Below are positions 6,015 through 13,511 of a stretch of DNA of 13,562 nt, piece after piece. A program made the translations under genes and the position numbers. The stretch is from Spirochaetaceae bacterium (GTDB lineage Bacteria; Spirochaetota; Spirochaetia; Treponematales; Breznakiellaceae), in the NCBI GenBank assembly GCA_031283025.1, contig JAITCP010000126.1, positions 1 through 13,562 on the forward strand. The letters are read 5' to 3'. The number at the start of each line of letters is the position of its first letter. Position 1 is the first letter of the stretch. The notes below the pieces were generated by a model. The model searched no databases. It was given only the letters and a program-made list of their open reading frames with translations, and had not been told where the DNA came from.

Positions 6015-8384
6015 GTGAACAAGTACATTAATAACCCCCAAAAACTCCCCCCGGCGCTATGCCTGCTTTTCTTTCTTTTGTTGTTTTTGCTTTTGCGTTT
6101 TTCCCCCTATAGCGCTCTTGACGCTTTTCTTGAACGGCCCTACAGTACGCGGTTTTATGACCGCCGGGAAACTCTGGTTCAGATTATCCCTTTGGAAGAT
6201 GGTATACGCCGGGAATATGCGGATATAGAAACCATTCCCCCCTCCGTTCCGGATGTGTTTCTTACCGCGGAGGATGAACGGTTTTTTTACCATTTTGGGA
6301 TTGATCCGCTGTCTGTGCTGCGGGCAATGTATCAAAATATCCGGGCAGGGCGGAGGATAAGCGGCGCATCCACTGTTACCATGCAGCTTGCCCGGATTAT
6401 CGCCGCTCCATCCCGGCGGAACATTTTTTCCAAGGCTGCGGAGCTGTTCAATGCGCTCCGGCTGGAAGCTCGCTTTTCCAAGAAAGAAATCCTGGGTATG
6501 TACCTTAATTCCATTCCCTTTGGTTTTCAAACAGAAGGGCTTGCTTCCGCGGCCCGGAATTTCTTTGCTTCTGAAATTGCCTTCCTTACCCCGGCGGAAG
6601 TTTTTTGCCTTGCTGTTATTCCCCGGCGGCCTGCGGCGTACAACCCCCTTACGGAAAAAGCCGCCTGCATCAATGCCGCAGAAAAACTTGCCCTGCGTTT
6701 TGCGGACAATTCCCGCCGGGCTTCCGCCTATCCGTTATATGCTTCCCTAACCGGGGATGATTGGAATACTATACGGCCCGCCCGCTTTGCCTACCCCCGG
6801 TATATGCCGCACATGGTTCGCTATGTACACCGCCGCCTGCGTGAACAAACCGGCAGAACGCCGCCGGACTATGTACTTTCCGCGGATTTGAATTTACAAA
6901 GGGCGGCGGAGGATTTGATCGCCGCGGGCATTCGCCGCCAGGCCGCATCCCGCCTGAGTACAGGGGCGGCGGTGGTGATCGACAACCTTAGCGGAGAAGT
7001 GCTGGCATGGGTTGGCAGCGCCGATTATGACGATGAGCGGGCGGGGGGGCAGATTGACGGGGTGCTGGCCAAAAATCAAATGGGAAGCAGCATGAAGCCC
7101 TTCCTCTATGCGCTGGCTTTGGAACACGGATACAAGCCGGCGGACGTATTGGCAGATATTCCTTCCAAATTCGGCAGTGAAGAAGTGTACATTCCCCGGA
7201 ATTTTAACAACCGCTTTAACGGCCCGGTTCTTTTACGGATTGCCCTTGGGTCAAGCCTTAACATACCGGCAGTTCATTTGCTTGACCGTTTGGGGATACA
7301 GAACTACGGGCGCTTTCTTGCTTTGGCCGGATTTGACATAAGTCCGGAAGAAGCGGAAGATGCCGGCCTGGGGCTGGCTCTGGGAAATGCTCCGGTAAGC
7401 CTTGAAGAGCTGGCCGCCGCTTTCAGTATCTTTCCCCGCGACGGGCAGAAAATTCCCCTCCGCTTTGACAAAACGGAAAGCGGGACGGCAAATCCCGGAC
7501 TCACGGAAAGTTCGGGGCTTACGGCAAATTCCGGTCTTACGGAAATCTTCGGGCTGGAAGAAATTCCCAGAGCCGGTTCCGCCGTATCTGTGATGAGCGC
7601 CGACACCGCCCGGCTTATCTGTTCTATGTTGTCGGATCGAAGGGCGCGGCTTTTGGGATTTGGCCGGGGCGGTAATTTTGAAACCCCTTTCCCCGCCATA
7701 TTCAAGACAGGCACGGCCAACCAATTTCAGAACATTGTCGCCCTGGGAGCCACTCCCCGCTTTACCGCGGCGGTGTGGATGGGGAACTTTACCGGAGAAA
7801 CAGTAATCGGAAGAACCGGCAGCTCCCTTCCCGCCTCCGTGGTTCGTTCACTGTTAATGCGCCTCCACTCCGCGCCGGGATCAAGAAACGTAAAATTCAG
7901 GGAGCCTTCCGGTTGGGTGCGTGTTCCGGTCTGCGCCCTTTCCGGATTGCCGCCGTCGGGGAATTGCCCTTATGTGATCGAGGAGTATTTTCCTTCAGGA
8001 GAGGGTTTGGCCGGAACTGCTCCGGCAGCCTGTAACTGGCATCACGGGGGCGCTCCGGTGTATCCCCCGGAATACCAAAACTGGTTTTTGTCCTTGCTGC
8101 GGGAGGGGGAGCTTGACTATGCTTCTGCGCCGCTGCAAATAATCACCCCCAGGGACGATTACCGCTTTCTCCCTTCAAGCGGCGGCGGAAACAACAGCAT
8201 CCCCGTGGAAGTAACCGGAGGAACCGGCGATGAACTTACCGTGGAGCATAACGGCAGAATGTTTACCGTCCGCCGCCCCTTTGTGTTTTTTCTGCCCTAT
8301 ACGCCGGGCCGCCATACCTTGACGGTAAGGAGCGGCAGCGGCGGTTACAGCGAGAGCGATACGGTGCGCTTCACTGCGGAGTAA
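6015..8384 (+). CDS. pbpC: Penicillin-binding protein 1C (bifunctional)
   Basis: 789 residues; makes and cross-links peptidoglycan on the outer face of the inner membrane. In order: a membrane anchor (residues 14-29); a GT51 glycosyltransferase with TAEDERFFYHFG (catalytic Glu86), GASTVTMQ (117-124) and the KKEILGMYLN helix (156-165); a transpeptidase with SxxK at Ser358-Lys361, SxN at 414-416 and KTGT at 564-567; a linker with several Cys (640-673); and a C-terminal BiPBP_C-type domain (about 705-789). Domain order and size match PbpC. All catalytic motifs are intact. Residues 495-518 form a four-fold hexapeptide repeat between SxN and KTG. The start is GTG 6015 because the anchor follows at once and no ATG lies in frame before residue 105. 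It is preceded by a promoter and no Shine-Dalgarno. Confidence 0.96.
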   Translation: MNKYINNPQKLPPALCLLFFLLLFLLLRFSPYSALDAFLERPYSTRFYDRRETLVQIIPLEDGIRREYADIETIPPSVPDVFLTAEDERFFYHFGIDPLSVLRAMYQNIRAGRRISGASTVTMQLARIIAAPSRRNIFSKAAELFNALRLEARFSKKEILGMYLNSIPFGFQTEGLASAARNFFASEIAFLTPAEVFCLAVIPRRPAAYNPLTEKAACINAAEKLALRFADNSRRASAYPLYASLTGDDWNTIRPARFAYPRYMPHMVRYVHRRLREQTGRTPPDYVLSADLNLQRAAEDLIAAGIRRQAASRLSTGAAVVIDNLSGEVLAWVGSADYDDERAGGQIDGVLAKNQMGSSMKPFLYALALEHGYKPADVLADIPSKFGSEEVYIPRNFNNRFNGPVLLRIALGSSLNIPAVHLLDRLGIQNYGRFLALAGFDISPEEAEDAGLGLALGNAPVSLEELAAAFSIFPRDGQKIPLRFDKTESGTANPGLTESSGLTANSGLTEIFGLEEIPRAGSAVSVMSADTARLICSMLSDRRARLLGFGRGGNFETPFPAIFKTGTANQFQNIVALGATPRFTAAVWMGNFTGETVIGRTGSSLPASVVRSLLMRLHSAPGSRNVKFREPSGWVRVPVCALSGLPPSGNCPYVIEEYFPSGEGLAGTAPAACNWHHGGAPVYPPEYQNWFLSLLREGELDYASAPLQIITPRDDYRFLPSSGGGNNSIPVEVTGGTGDELTVEHNGRMFTVRRPFVFFLPYTPGRHTLTVRSGSGGYSESDTVRFTAE
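7497..7568 (+). repeat. Four degenerate 18-bp repeats inside pbpC
   Basis: The repeats encode GLTESS, GLTANS, GLTEIF and GLEEIP, preceded by a related GTANP. They sit in the transpeptidase domain between the SxN and KTG motifs, in a place where a short loop is expected, and look like a tandem expansion of one 18-base unit that has since diverged. Confidence 0.7.
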
Positions 8385-8452
8385 CCGGCCTATGCGGGAA
8401 ATTGAAGTATCCGAACAACACCGGTCTATTCCGTTACAAGTCCAATATCGGG

Positions 8453-8458
8453 TATAAT
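8453..8458 (+). promoter_or_regulatory. TATAAT -10 element before the 8464 gene
   Basis: A perfect TATAAT ends five bases before the ATG at 8464. The -35 position (about 8430-8435) has no good match, so the promoter is only half convincing. No Shine-Dalgarno precedes the gene. Confidence 0.4.
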
Positions 8459-8463
8459 GAACC

Positions 8464-9279
8464 ATGAATCAGGATCAAATAAAAAAGGCCCTTCTAAAAG
8501 TTGCCGATGCGCCGCTTGAATTCGACGTGATTCTTACGGGGAAAAAAAGCAGAAAGGTGAACGGCCTTTACAAAACAGAAACCAGGGAAATTGTCCTTCA
8601 TAACCGCAATTTTACGGACGATGCCGCCGGAGAAAACCTGCTCCTTTACACGGCGATTCATGAATATGCCCATCACCTTCATGCCTGCGCCCGCGGGGGG
8701 ACGCTTTCCGCCCGCGCCCACACTTCTGAATTCTGGGCGATTTTTCACGAATTGCTGGAAAAGGCGGAGAAAAAAAATATTTATCGGAATGTTTTTACCG
8801 ATTCGCCGGAATTGGAAAAACTTACCACCCTAATCAAAAAAAAGTTTCTTGAAGAAAACGGCAATCTGTTTAAGGAACTGGGAAAGTATCTTATTAAAGC
8901 CCGTGAGATGTGCGAAAAAATCGGGGGCCGTTTTGAGGACTATGTAGACCGGGTACTCAGAATCCCCAAACTGGCTGCGGAGACGGCGATTAAAACTTTC
9001 CAGTACGATCTGAACCCCAGCATAGGCGCGGATAATATGCGCTACATTGCGGGGCTCCGTAACGAGGACGAGCGCGTCGGCGCAGAGCGGGCCCTTTTGG
9101 CGGGCAAAAGCCCCGATTCAGTCAAGACGGCCCTAAAGAGCCAGCGCACTTCCGCCCTGACCCAAACAGAAGATGACCTGAAGGAAAGGCTGGAAAAAGA
9201 AAAAACCCGTCTGGAAAAAACCATCAGCAGCCTGAACAACCGCCTTAAGGAGGTAGAGATGGAGTTAAAGAAGCACTGA
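8464..9279 (+). CDS. HExxH metalloprotease-like protein with HTH-like region and coiled coil
   Basis: 271 residues, no signal peptide, so cytoplasmic. Seen: a zinc-protease motif HEYAHH (His66, Glu67, His70) at the end of a hydrophobic helix (NLLLYTAIHEYAH), with a possible third ligand at His86 in AHTSEFW, an arrangement similar to SprT-like and related small zincins. Residues about 139-185 (LGKYLIKAREMCEK then FEDYVDRVLRIPKLAAETAIK) look like a helix-turn-helix region of the kind seen after ParB-like or phage-type DNA-binding modules. Residues 235-271 are a charged coiled coil (heptads of Leu/Ile with Glu/Lys). Such a combination suggests a DNA-associated protease or a structural protein, but the role is unknown. 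The start is ATG 8464, 79 bases after pbpC, with TATAAT just upstream and no Shine-Dalgarno. Confidence 0.7.
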   Translation: MNQDQIKKALLKVADAPLEFDVILTGKKSRKVNGLYKTETREIVLHNRNFTDDAAGENLLLYTAIHEYAHHLHACARGGTLSARAHTSEFWAIFHELLEKAEKKNIYRNVFTDSPELEKLTTLIKKKFLEENGNLFKELGKYLIKAREMCEKIGGRFEDYVDRVLRIPKLAAETAIKTFQYDLNPSIGADNMRYIAGLRNEDERVGAERALLAGKSPDSVKTALKSQRTSALTQTEDDLKERLEKEKTRLEKTISSLNNRLKEVEMELKKH

Positions 9280-9312
9280 TTCATTCAATGGCGAGTAAAT
9301 CAGTACTTCTTC

Positions 9313-9360
9313 ATTATAAGAAAACCTCTAAAAACTTTGGTTTTCAGAGGTTTCCATAAT
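9313..9360. terminator. Bidirectional terminator-like hairpin between convergent genes
   Basis: ATTAT (9313-9317) pairs with ATAAT (9356-9360), AAACCTCT (9322-9329) with AGAGGTTT (9346-9353), and AAAAC (9331-9335) with GTTTT (9340-9344), loop TTTG. The 13 bases AACCTCTAAAAAC at 9323-9335 are identical to 5436-5448 of the brnT element. It lies between the ends of two convergent genes, where a two-way terminator is expected; there is no classic U-tract. Confidence 0.55.
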
Positions 9361-9361
9361 C

Positions 9362-11011
9362 TTATCTCCTGACAATTCCCGGCAGAGGCTTGGTGGTCTT
9401 AAAGCGGAAATACTTAAACGGATGGATGTCCATAACATTAGGATACCAGCCTTCTATTTCATCAGTGTCCAGGACATTAACGGCAGGATTATAGGAAATG
9501 GGAAGCACCGTGCCCCGATCCAGCAATAATTGTTCCGCTTCCGCCAGAATTTCAAATCGTGCTTCTCCTTCTTCCATCATAGATTCTTCCATTAGGGATT
9601 CAAAATCTTCATCGTCATGGCGGGCATAGTTCAGGTTGGAATCCCGCCGCCACATTTGAAGGAACGTGTAGGGGTCGGCAAAATCCCCAATCCAGGAAAG
9701 AGAGCCTACATCATAATCGTCCCGTTCAAGGGCCTGGAAATACCGGTTATAAGGTACCACGTCCAGCTTGACCGGAATGCCCAAATTCATCCATGCGGCG
9801 GCCATAAGTTTGGCGATCCGGTCTGCCTCTCCCGAAGGGGTTATGCGGATTACCAGTTCCGGCAGTCCGACCCCCTTGGCGTAACCAGCTTTTTCCAAAA
9901 GAGAGCGGGCTTCTTCAATGTTGGTCTTGTCCATCCCTTCAATTTCGGGATAGCCGGCAACGGGGAAAACCAGGGTTTTAGCGCGGAGAAAGTACTCCGT
10001 CCGGAGTTCATCCCAGGGAAGGGAAATGGCAAGCGCCCGGCGCAGCCTGTGATCCTTCCAGGGGCCCCGTGAGCGGATATAGTAGTAATACGTGGCAAAC
10101 ATGGGGTTTACAACAATGCCATTCCTGTCAATCAGTCGTTCCAGGTCAACGGTTCCGGCAATCCATCGGGCTTCACCGGAATTCCACATGGCGGCGGATT
10201 CTTCCCCGTCATCTGTGTAGCGAATAATAATTTTTTTAAGAGCCACCCGGTCTGCATCCCAGTACAGTTCATTTTTACTGAGTGTAAGGCTATTGCTGTT
10301 TTTTCCGGTAACATAGAAAGGGCCGTTGGATATGGGAACCGACCAATCGCCGTCGAGCATGGAAGGATGGACGGGGCTAAAGGAATGATGGCAGAGCATA
10401 CTGGGAAAGTACGATGCCGGCGCAATTAGTTTTACAATGAGGGTTCTATCCCCCTGGACGCTTATGCCAACAGAAGCAGGGTTGGTGTTTTTTCCCATCC
10501 GGTAATCTTTGGCCCCTTCTATAATGTCATAAAGGGATGAGTAGGGGGTTTCATTTTTCGGGTCCAGCATGGAAAGCCAGGCAGAGCGGAAGTCCTCCGC
10601 GCGGACAGGATCGCCGTTCCAGTACCGGGCATTCTGGCGGATCGTAAAAGTCCAGGTTTTTTTATCTTCTGAACGCTGCCACGATGATGCCGCCGCCGCA
10701 ACCGGTTCCAGGGTTAAGGGATGATAGGAAAAAAGCCCTTCATAAAGGCCCGTAAAAATTTGAGCTTCTGAAGCCAGGAAAGATTTGCGCGGGTCCAGTT
10801 CCGCTCCCTCCCCCTCCCCGGAAAGAACCATGACGAGTTCCGTGCGGTTGGAAGGCTCCGGCCTGGGTTCGGCATATTTGGGCAGGGGGAAAATGGGTCT
10901 GCCCCCATCCGGCTTTGTTTGGGCATTGACCGCCGGAACAATGAAAATAAAGCAAAAAGCCAAAAGGATGGCGGCCTGAAAAGGACGCCTGGATAGCGTA
11001 GTATGTTTCAT
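9362..11011 (-). CDS. Oligopeptide-type ABC transporter substrate-binding protein (family 5)
   Basis: 549 residues. Signal peptide at residues 1-30 (hydrophobic core AAILLAFCFIFIVPAV, cleavage after VNA); no lipobox Cys, so free in the periplasm or held another way. The mature protein follows the SBP_bac_5 pattern: LDPRKSFLASEAQIFTGLYEGLF, WTFTIRQNARYWNGDPVRAEDF, the ISNGPFYV turn, LRRALAISLPW, EEARSLLEKAGYAKG and SWIGDFADPYTFL. These match OppA/DppA-like proteins that deliver peptides to an ABC importer. No permease or ATPase gene is adjacent in this window, so its partners are elsewhere or it acts as an orphan binding protein. It follows the 11030 gene on the same strand with an 18-base gap, and its own promoter lies across that gap. 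No Shine-Dalgarno is seen. Confidence 0.93.
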   Translation of the reverse strand: MKHTTLSRRPFQAAILLAFCFIFIVPAVNAQTKPDGGRPIFPLPKYAEPRPEPSNRTELVMVLSGEGEGAELDPRKSFLASEAQIFTGLYEGLFSYHPLTLEPVAAAASSWQRSEDKKTWTFTIRQNARYWNGDPVRAEDFRSAWLSMLDPKNETPYSSLYDIIEGAKDYRMGKNTNPASVGISVQGDRTLIVKLIAPASYFPSMLCHHSFSPVHPSMLDGDWSVPISNGPFYVTGKNSNSLTLSKNELYWDADRVALKKIIIRYTDDGEESAAMWNSGEARWIAGTVDLERLIDRNGIVVNPMFATYYYYIRSRGPWKDHRLRRALAISLPWDELRTEYFLRAKTLVFPVAGYPEIEGMDKTNIEEARSLLEKAGYAKGVGLPELVIRITPSGEADRIAKLMAAAWMNLGIPVKLDVVPYNRYFQALERDDYDVGSLSWIGDFADPYTFLQMWRRDSNLNYARHDDEDFESLMEESMMEEGEARFEILAEAEQLLLDRGTVLPISYNPAVNVLDTDEIEGWYPNVMDIHPFKYFRFKTTKPLPGIVRR

Positions 11012-11017
11012 AGAGAC

Positions 11018-11046
11018 AGTATACCGGATTTATGTAAGAGGGTTAA
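11018..11046 (-). promoter_or_regulatory. Promoter of the solute-binding protein gene
   Basis: On the minus strand TTAACC (11046-11041), 17 bases, TATACT (11023-11018), then six bases to the ATG at 11011. It overlaps the 3' end of the upstream gene. The close spacing implies a leader of zero to a few bases. Confidence 0.5.
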
Positions 11047-12403
11047 CCCCAAGACGCTTAAGCTGTTCTTCTTCTTCGACCTGGGCACTGTATTCGTGCC
11101 GTTTTTGGTTTGCCTTGATAAAAGCGTTTTTTATTGTTGCCAGTTCCGGCTTGATCCCCCTGACCTTTTCTCTGCTTTCTTTTGGGGCTTCCGCCTTAAA
11201 GTATTCGTCAAGGCCCCCAAGTGTTTTATGAAGACTTTGGGCATCCCGAATAGCCCGTTCCAGCAGGGTTAAAAGCTGTTTTTCATCAAGGGCTTCTATC
11301 CGGGATACGTTCCTGCTGCTAAAGGAAGCAAAAGACCGTGTCCGCTTGTCAAGGTCGGTACGGAACTGATTGTAGTTTACTTTTTCTTTTACCGCTGTTC
11401 CCTTAATTGAATCAATGTATTCAATGTCGTAGATGACCGGCTCCGGTTCCTTGTTAAACATTTCTCGGAGAATTTCCCGGATTCTTTCCATAAGGGTTTG
11501 TTTCCGGTTCTGGAAGAGTGTGTGGTTTTCTTCCATTTTGGGGGCAATTTCCGCCAGAGCGCCGGAAACGGTACTTATTACAAAAAGGCCGTCCATAAGG
11601 GTAACCTTAAAGGAAACTTCCTTTTTGACCACCTTGGGCTTGTTCTCCGGTATTGCAAGCTGTTTAAGCACGACACTCCGCAGTTCTTCGCCGCTGGGGG
11701 TAAAATCTTCCTTTATTAGCTCTTCCGCCAAATCGGGATAAAAGTTTCTGCCGGGCATGGCGGAAGGGAATTTCTTTTTTATCTGCTCTACGGACGCATC
11801 GTTCATTGTGCCGGTAATGGACTGCCGCAGCTCCAGTTTATAGGATTCCCGGTTAAAGGCCGTTGCTTCCTTCAGGTAGTTCATAATAAGCCCTGTGCAC
11901 TTGCCGAGTTTTCCTGTTAACTCGTTTATTACGTTTAGCGCTAGGGCATCGCTTCCGGCCCGTGCATCGTTTATCAGTTCCGCCACTACCCTGGTGGTAG
12001 TAGTGGGGGCATCAACGACAAGTTTTGACCAGTCTATGTACTTGACCAGCCCCAGAATTCGCTTAATGTTTTCCAAATTCAAAAAATCAATGCTGAATTG
12101 GAAAAAGTTGACCAGATAATCCAATTGGCTGTCATAGGCGGAGAGGTTTAACGTAAGCTGATCTCTCTTGTCTCCTTCAGGGACGATCATTTTTGGAATT
12201 ACAATTTCCCCTATCTTAGCTTCGTGTTTATAAGGGTCTTCGCTAATAAGTTTTTTCTGAATCAGCAGCTTGTATAATGACGCAAAAGCGACATGAAAGG
12301 ACCTGAATTCGTCCTTAAATTTGGGAAATTCAGTTTGATTTAGCCAGTCTGCACGGGCATTAAGTGCCTGTTCCAGAGCTTTTTGGTATTCGGCGTTGTC
12401 CAT
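11030..12403 (-). CDS. Conserved-looking cytoplasmic protein of unknown function
   Basis: 457 residues that I do not recognise. No signal peptide or membrane segment. The sequence is mostly helical in character and rich in Lys, Glu and Leu; a short beta-like stretch (VSFKVTLMDGLFVISTVSGAL) lies a little past the middle, and the last 100 residues are strongly charged helices that could form coiled coils (ending VEEEEQLKRLG). A run of four Thr precedes RVVAELINDARAG. Codon use looks like that of the neighbouring genes, so it is probably native rather than recently acquired. The ATG at 12403 has no Shine-Dalgarno but does have TAATAT six bases upstream. It is divergent from the lipoprotein gene at 12483 and precedes the solute-binding gene on the same strand. 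My impression is of a spirochaete-restricted family; unverified. Confidence 0.75.
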   Translation of the reverse strand: MDNAEYQKALEQALNARADWLNQTEFPKFKDEFRSFHVAFASLYKLLIQKKLISEDPYKHEAKIGEIVIPKMIVPEGDKRDQLTLNLSAYDSQLDYLVNFFQFSIDFLNLENIKRILGLVKYIDWSKLVVDAPTTTTRVVAELINDARAGSDALALNVINELTGKLGKCTGLIMNYLKEATAFNRESYKLELRQSITGTMNDASVEQIKKKFPSAMPGRNFYPDLAEELIKEDFTPSGEELRSVVLKQLAIPENKPKVVKKEVSFKVTLMDGLFVISTVSGALAEIAPKMEENHTLFQNRKQTLMERIREILREMFNKEPEPVIYDIEYIDSIKGTAVKEKVNYNQFRTDLDKRTRSFASFSSRNVSRIEALDEKQLLTLLERAIRDAQSLHKTLGGLDEYFKAEAPKESREKVRGIKPELATIKNAFIKANQKRHEYSAQVEEEEQLKRLGVNPLT

Positions 12404-12409
12404 TATCGT

Positions 12410-12439
12410 ATATTATGTATTATTTTCGGCTAAAAGCAA
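12410..12439 (-). promoter_or_regulatory. Promoter of the 457-residue protein gene
   Basis: On the minus strand TTGCTT (12439-12434), 18 bases, TAATAT (12415-12410), then six bases to the ATG at 12403. Leaderless or nearly so if used. Confidence 0.45.
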
Positions 12440-12471
12440 ATAAAACTAAAGCAAGGAATACAATATTGCCT

Positions 12472-12477
12472 TATAAG
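12472..12477 (+). promoter_or_regulatory. Possible -10 of the lipoprotein gene
   Basis: TATAAG ends five bases before the ATG at 12483. No -35 match is evident, so this is weak alone; it is listed because it repeats the spacing seen at other genes here. Confidence 0.25.
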
Positions 12478-12482
12478 ATGGT

Positions 12483-13256
12483 ATGAAACCCCCATTTTGT
12501 CTGTTTTTAGCCGTTATTGGCTTGTCGGTGTCCTGCGGGCCTTCCCCCCTGCCGGAACAATACCAGGTGAAACTTCCTGCCGCCCCTTCGCTGTGGAAGG
12601 AACTGCTTGGCGAGCCCCACTGGCGTCTGGAATGGTACGATCCTTCGGGAAAACTCCATTCCACTAGATTTGCCGGACAGGGCGCGGCTAACGCCGGTAA
12701 AATTGCCGTGCTTACCCAGTGGCCCAGCGCGGTACTTGCCTGGCCGTATTGGCCGGAAAAGGCCCTGGCGCCGGGTATGTTTTACCCAGCCGGAGCGCTT
12801 TACCCCTTTGATGTCCGGGGCGAGTCCATTGTATTAAGCTGGACAAGAGGGGTAGATGCCTATTTCTACCGGGAGATGGACAAGCTACGCTCACTGAACC
12901 AATCCAACAGAACACCGGAGCATTTTGACTGGGAGCGGTTCCGCTCTTTGCTTCGAGAGGAAGCTCCGGAGGATTTACGTGCCGATCCCTGGCTTGCAGA
13001 TTGGAAGGACATAGCGGAAAAAACCGTCAGTTCCGGTTTCAGAAAAAGTCTTATAAAGGCGGAAAAACGGATCGTTATAAGGACCACGCTGCCCCACAAC
13101 GGCCCCTGGATATGGTCTTCCCCCTTCAAGCCCCCCGAATCCGGGCAGAAGGGTGAGGAAATACCCCTTTCCCTAGGCGCCCATCCGGAATATTTGGCTA
13201 GTCCCGGAGGTGTGCTCTGCATTTCCCAGCATAATCAGGTCTGGGCGGCATGGTGA
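12483..13256 (+). CDS. Putative lipoprotein of unknown function
   Basis: 257 residues. The N-terminus MKPPFCLFLAVIGLSVSCGP is a lipoprotein-type signal: a short hydrophobic core followed by LSVSC, with Cys18 as the likely lipidated residue (the looser lipobox known in spirochaetes). The mature part has many Trp and Pro (WRLEWYDPSGK, WPSAVLAWPYWPEKA), a positively charged middle segment, and ends in a Trp-rich tail (QVWAAW). I recognise no family. It is probably anchored to a membrane and faces the periplasm or surface. It is transcribed divergently from the 457-residue gene with 79 bases between the two start codons. No Shine-Dalgarno precedes the ATG. Confidence 0.72.
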   Translation: MKPPFCLFLAVIGLSVSCGPSPLPEQYQVKLPAAPSLWKELLGEPHWRLEWYDPSGKLHSTRFAGQGAANAGKIAVLTQWPSAVLAWPYWPEKALAPGMFYPAGALYPFDVRGESIVLSWTRGVDAYFYREMDKLRSLNQSNRTPEHFDWERFRSLLREEAPEDLRADPWLADWKDIAEKTVSSGFRKSLIKAEKRIVIRTTLPHNGPWIWSSPFKPPESGQKGEEIPLSLGAHPEYLASPGGVLCISQHNQVWAAW

Positions 13257-13342
13257 GAGGCGTGTTTTAAAATCATTATGAGCGGACGGAAGATTAACCC
13301 ATGCTTGCCCTTGTTCCGGACGAACGGAAGAGAAACCACCTG

Positions 13343-13379
13343 CCTGCCTGTCTGCCACAGGCAGGCCGCAGGCAGGCGA
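13343..13379. repeat. CCTGCCTG/CAGGCAGG palindromic repeat
   Basis: CCTGCCTGT (13343-13351) is perfectly inverted at 13357-13365 around CTGCC, and a further CAGGCAGG copy lies at 13369-13376. This GC-rich block stands out from its surroundings and is followed by a CACGAAC repeat (13384-13400). Both are the sort of short dispersed repeats found in intergenic DNA. Confidence 0.55.
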
Positions 13380-13415
13380 ACCACACGAACCAACACGAAC
13401 AAGGGGATTAGCATA

Positions 13416-13481
13416 ATGCCCACGCTCCACTGGCTTACCAGAGAACCAGGGCAACAGCACTTACTCTATTTTGAGATATAA
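13416..13481 (+). pseudogene. Possible vestige of a DNA methyltransferase N-terminus
   Basis: A 21-codon frame with AAGGGGA upstream begins MPTLHWLTRE, which from memory matches the first residues of some site-specific (type III/adenine) DNA methyltransferases, then diverges and stops at TAA 13479-13481. If the match is right, this is a leftover of a restriction-modification gene whose body is gone. The match is short, so chance cannot be excluded. Confidence 0.3.
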
Positions 13482-13482
13482 T
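13477..13482 (+). promoter_or_regulatory. Possible -10 for the gene at the right edge
   Basis: A perfect TATAAT, 29 bases before the ATG at 13512, which leaves room for the Shine-Dalgarno. No convincing -35 at 17-18 bases upstream. Confidence 0.35.
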
Positions 13483-13511
13483 AAGCCATATTAACCATCG
13501 GGAGGGGGAAT

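Noticed and set aside
7251..7724. 157-codon minus-strand frame
   Set aside because: Fully antisense to the pbpC transpeptidase domain, with no start signals or family match.
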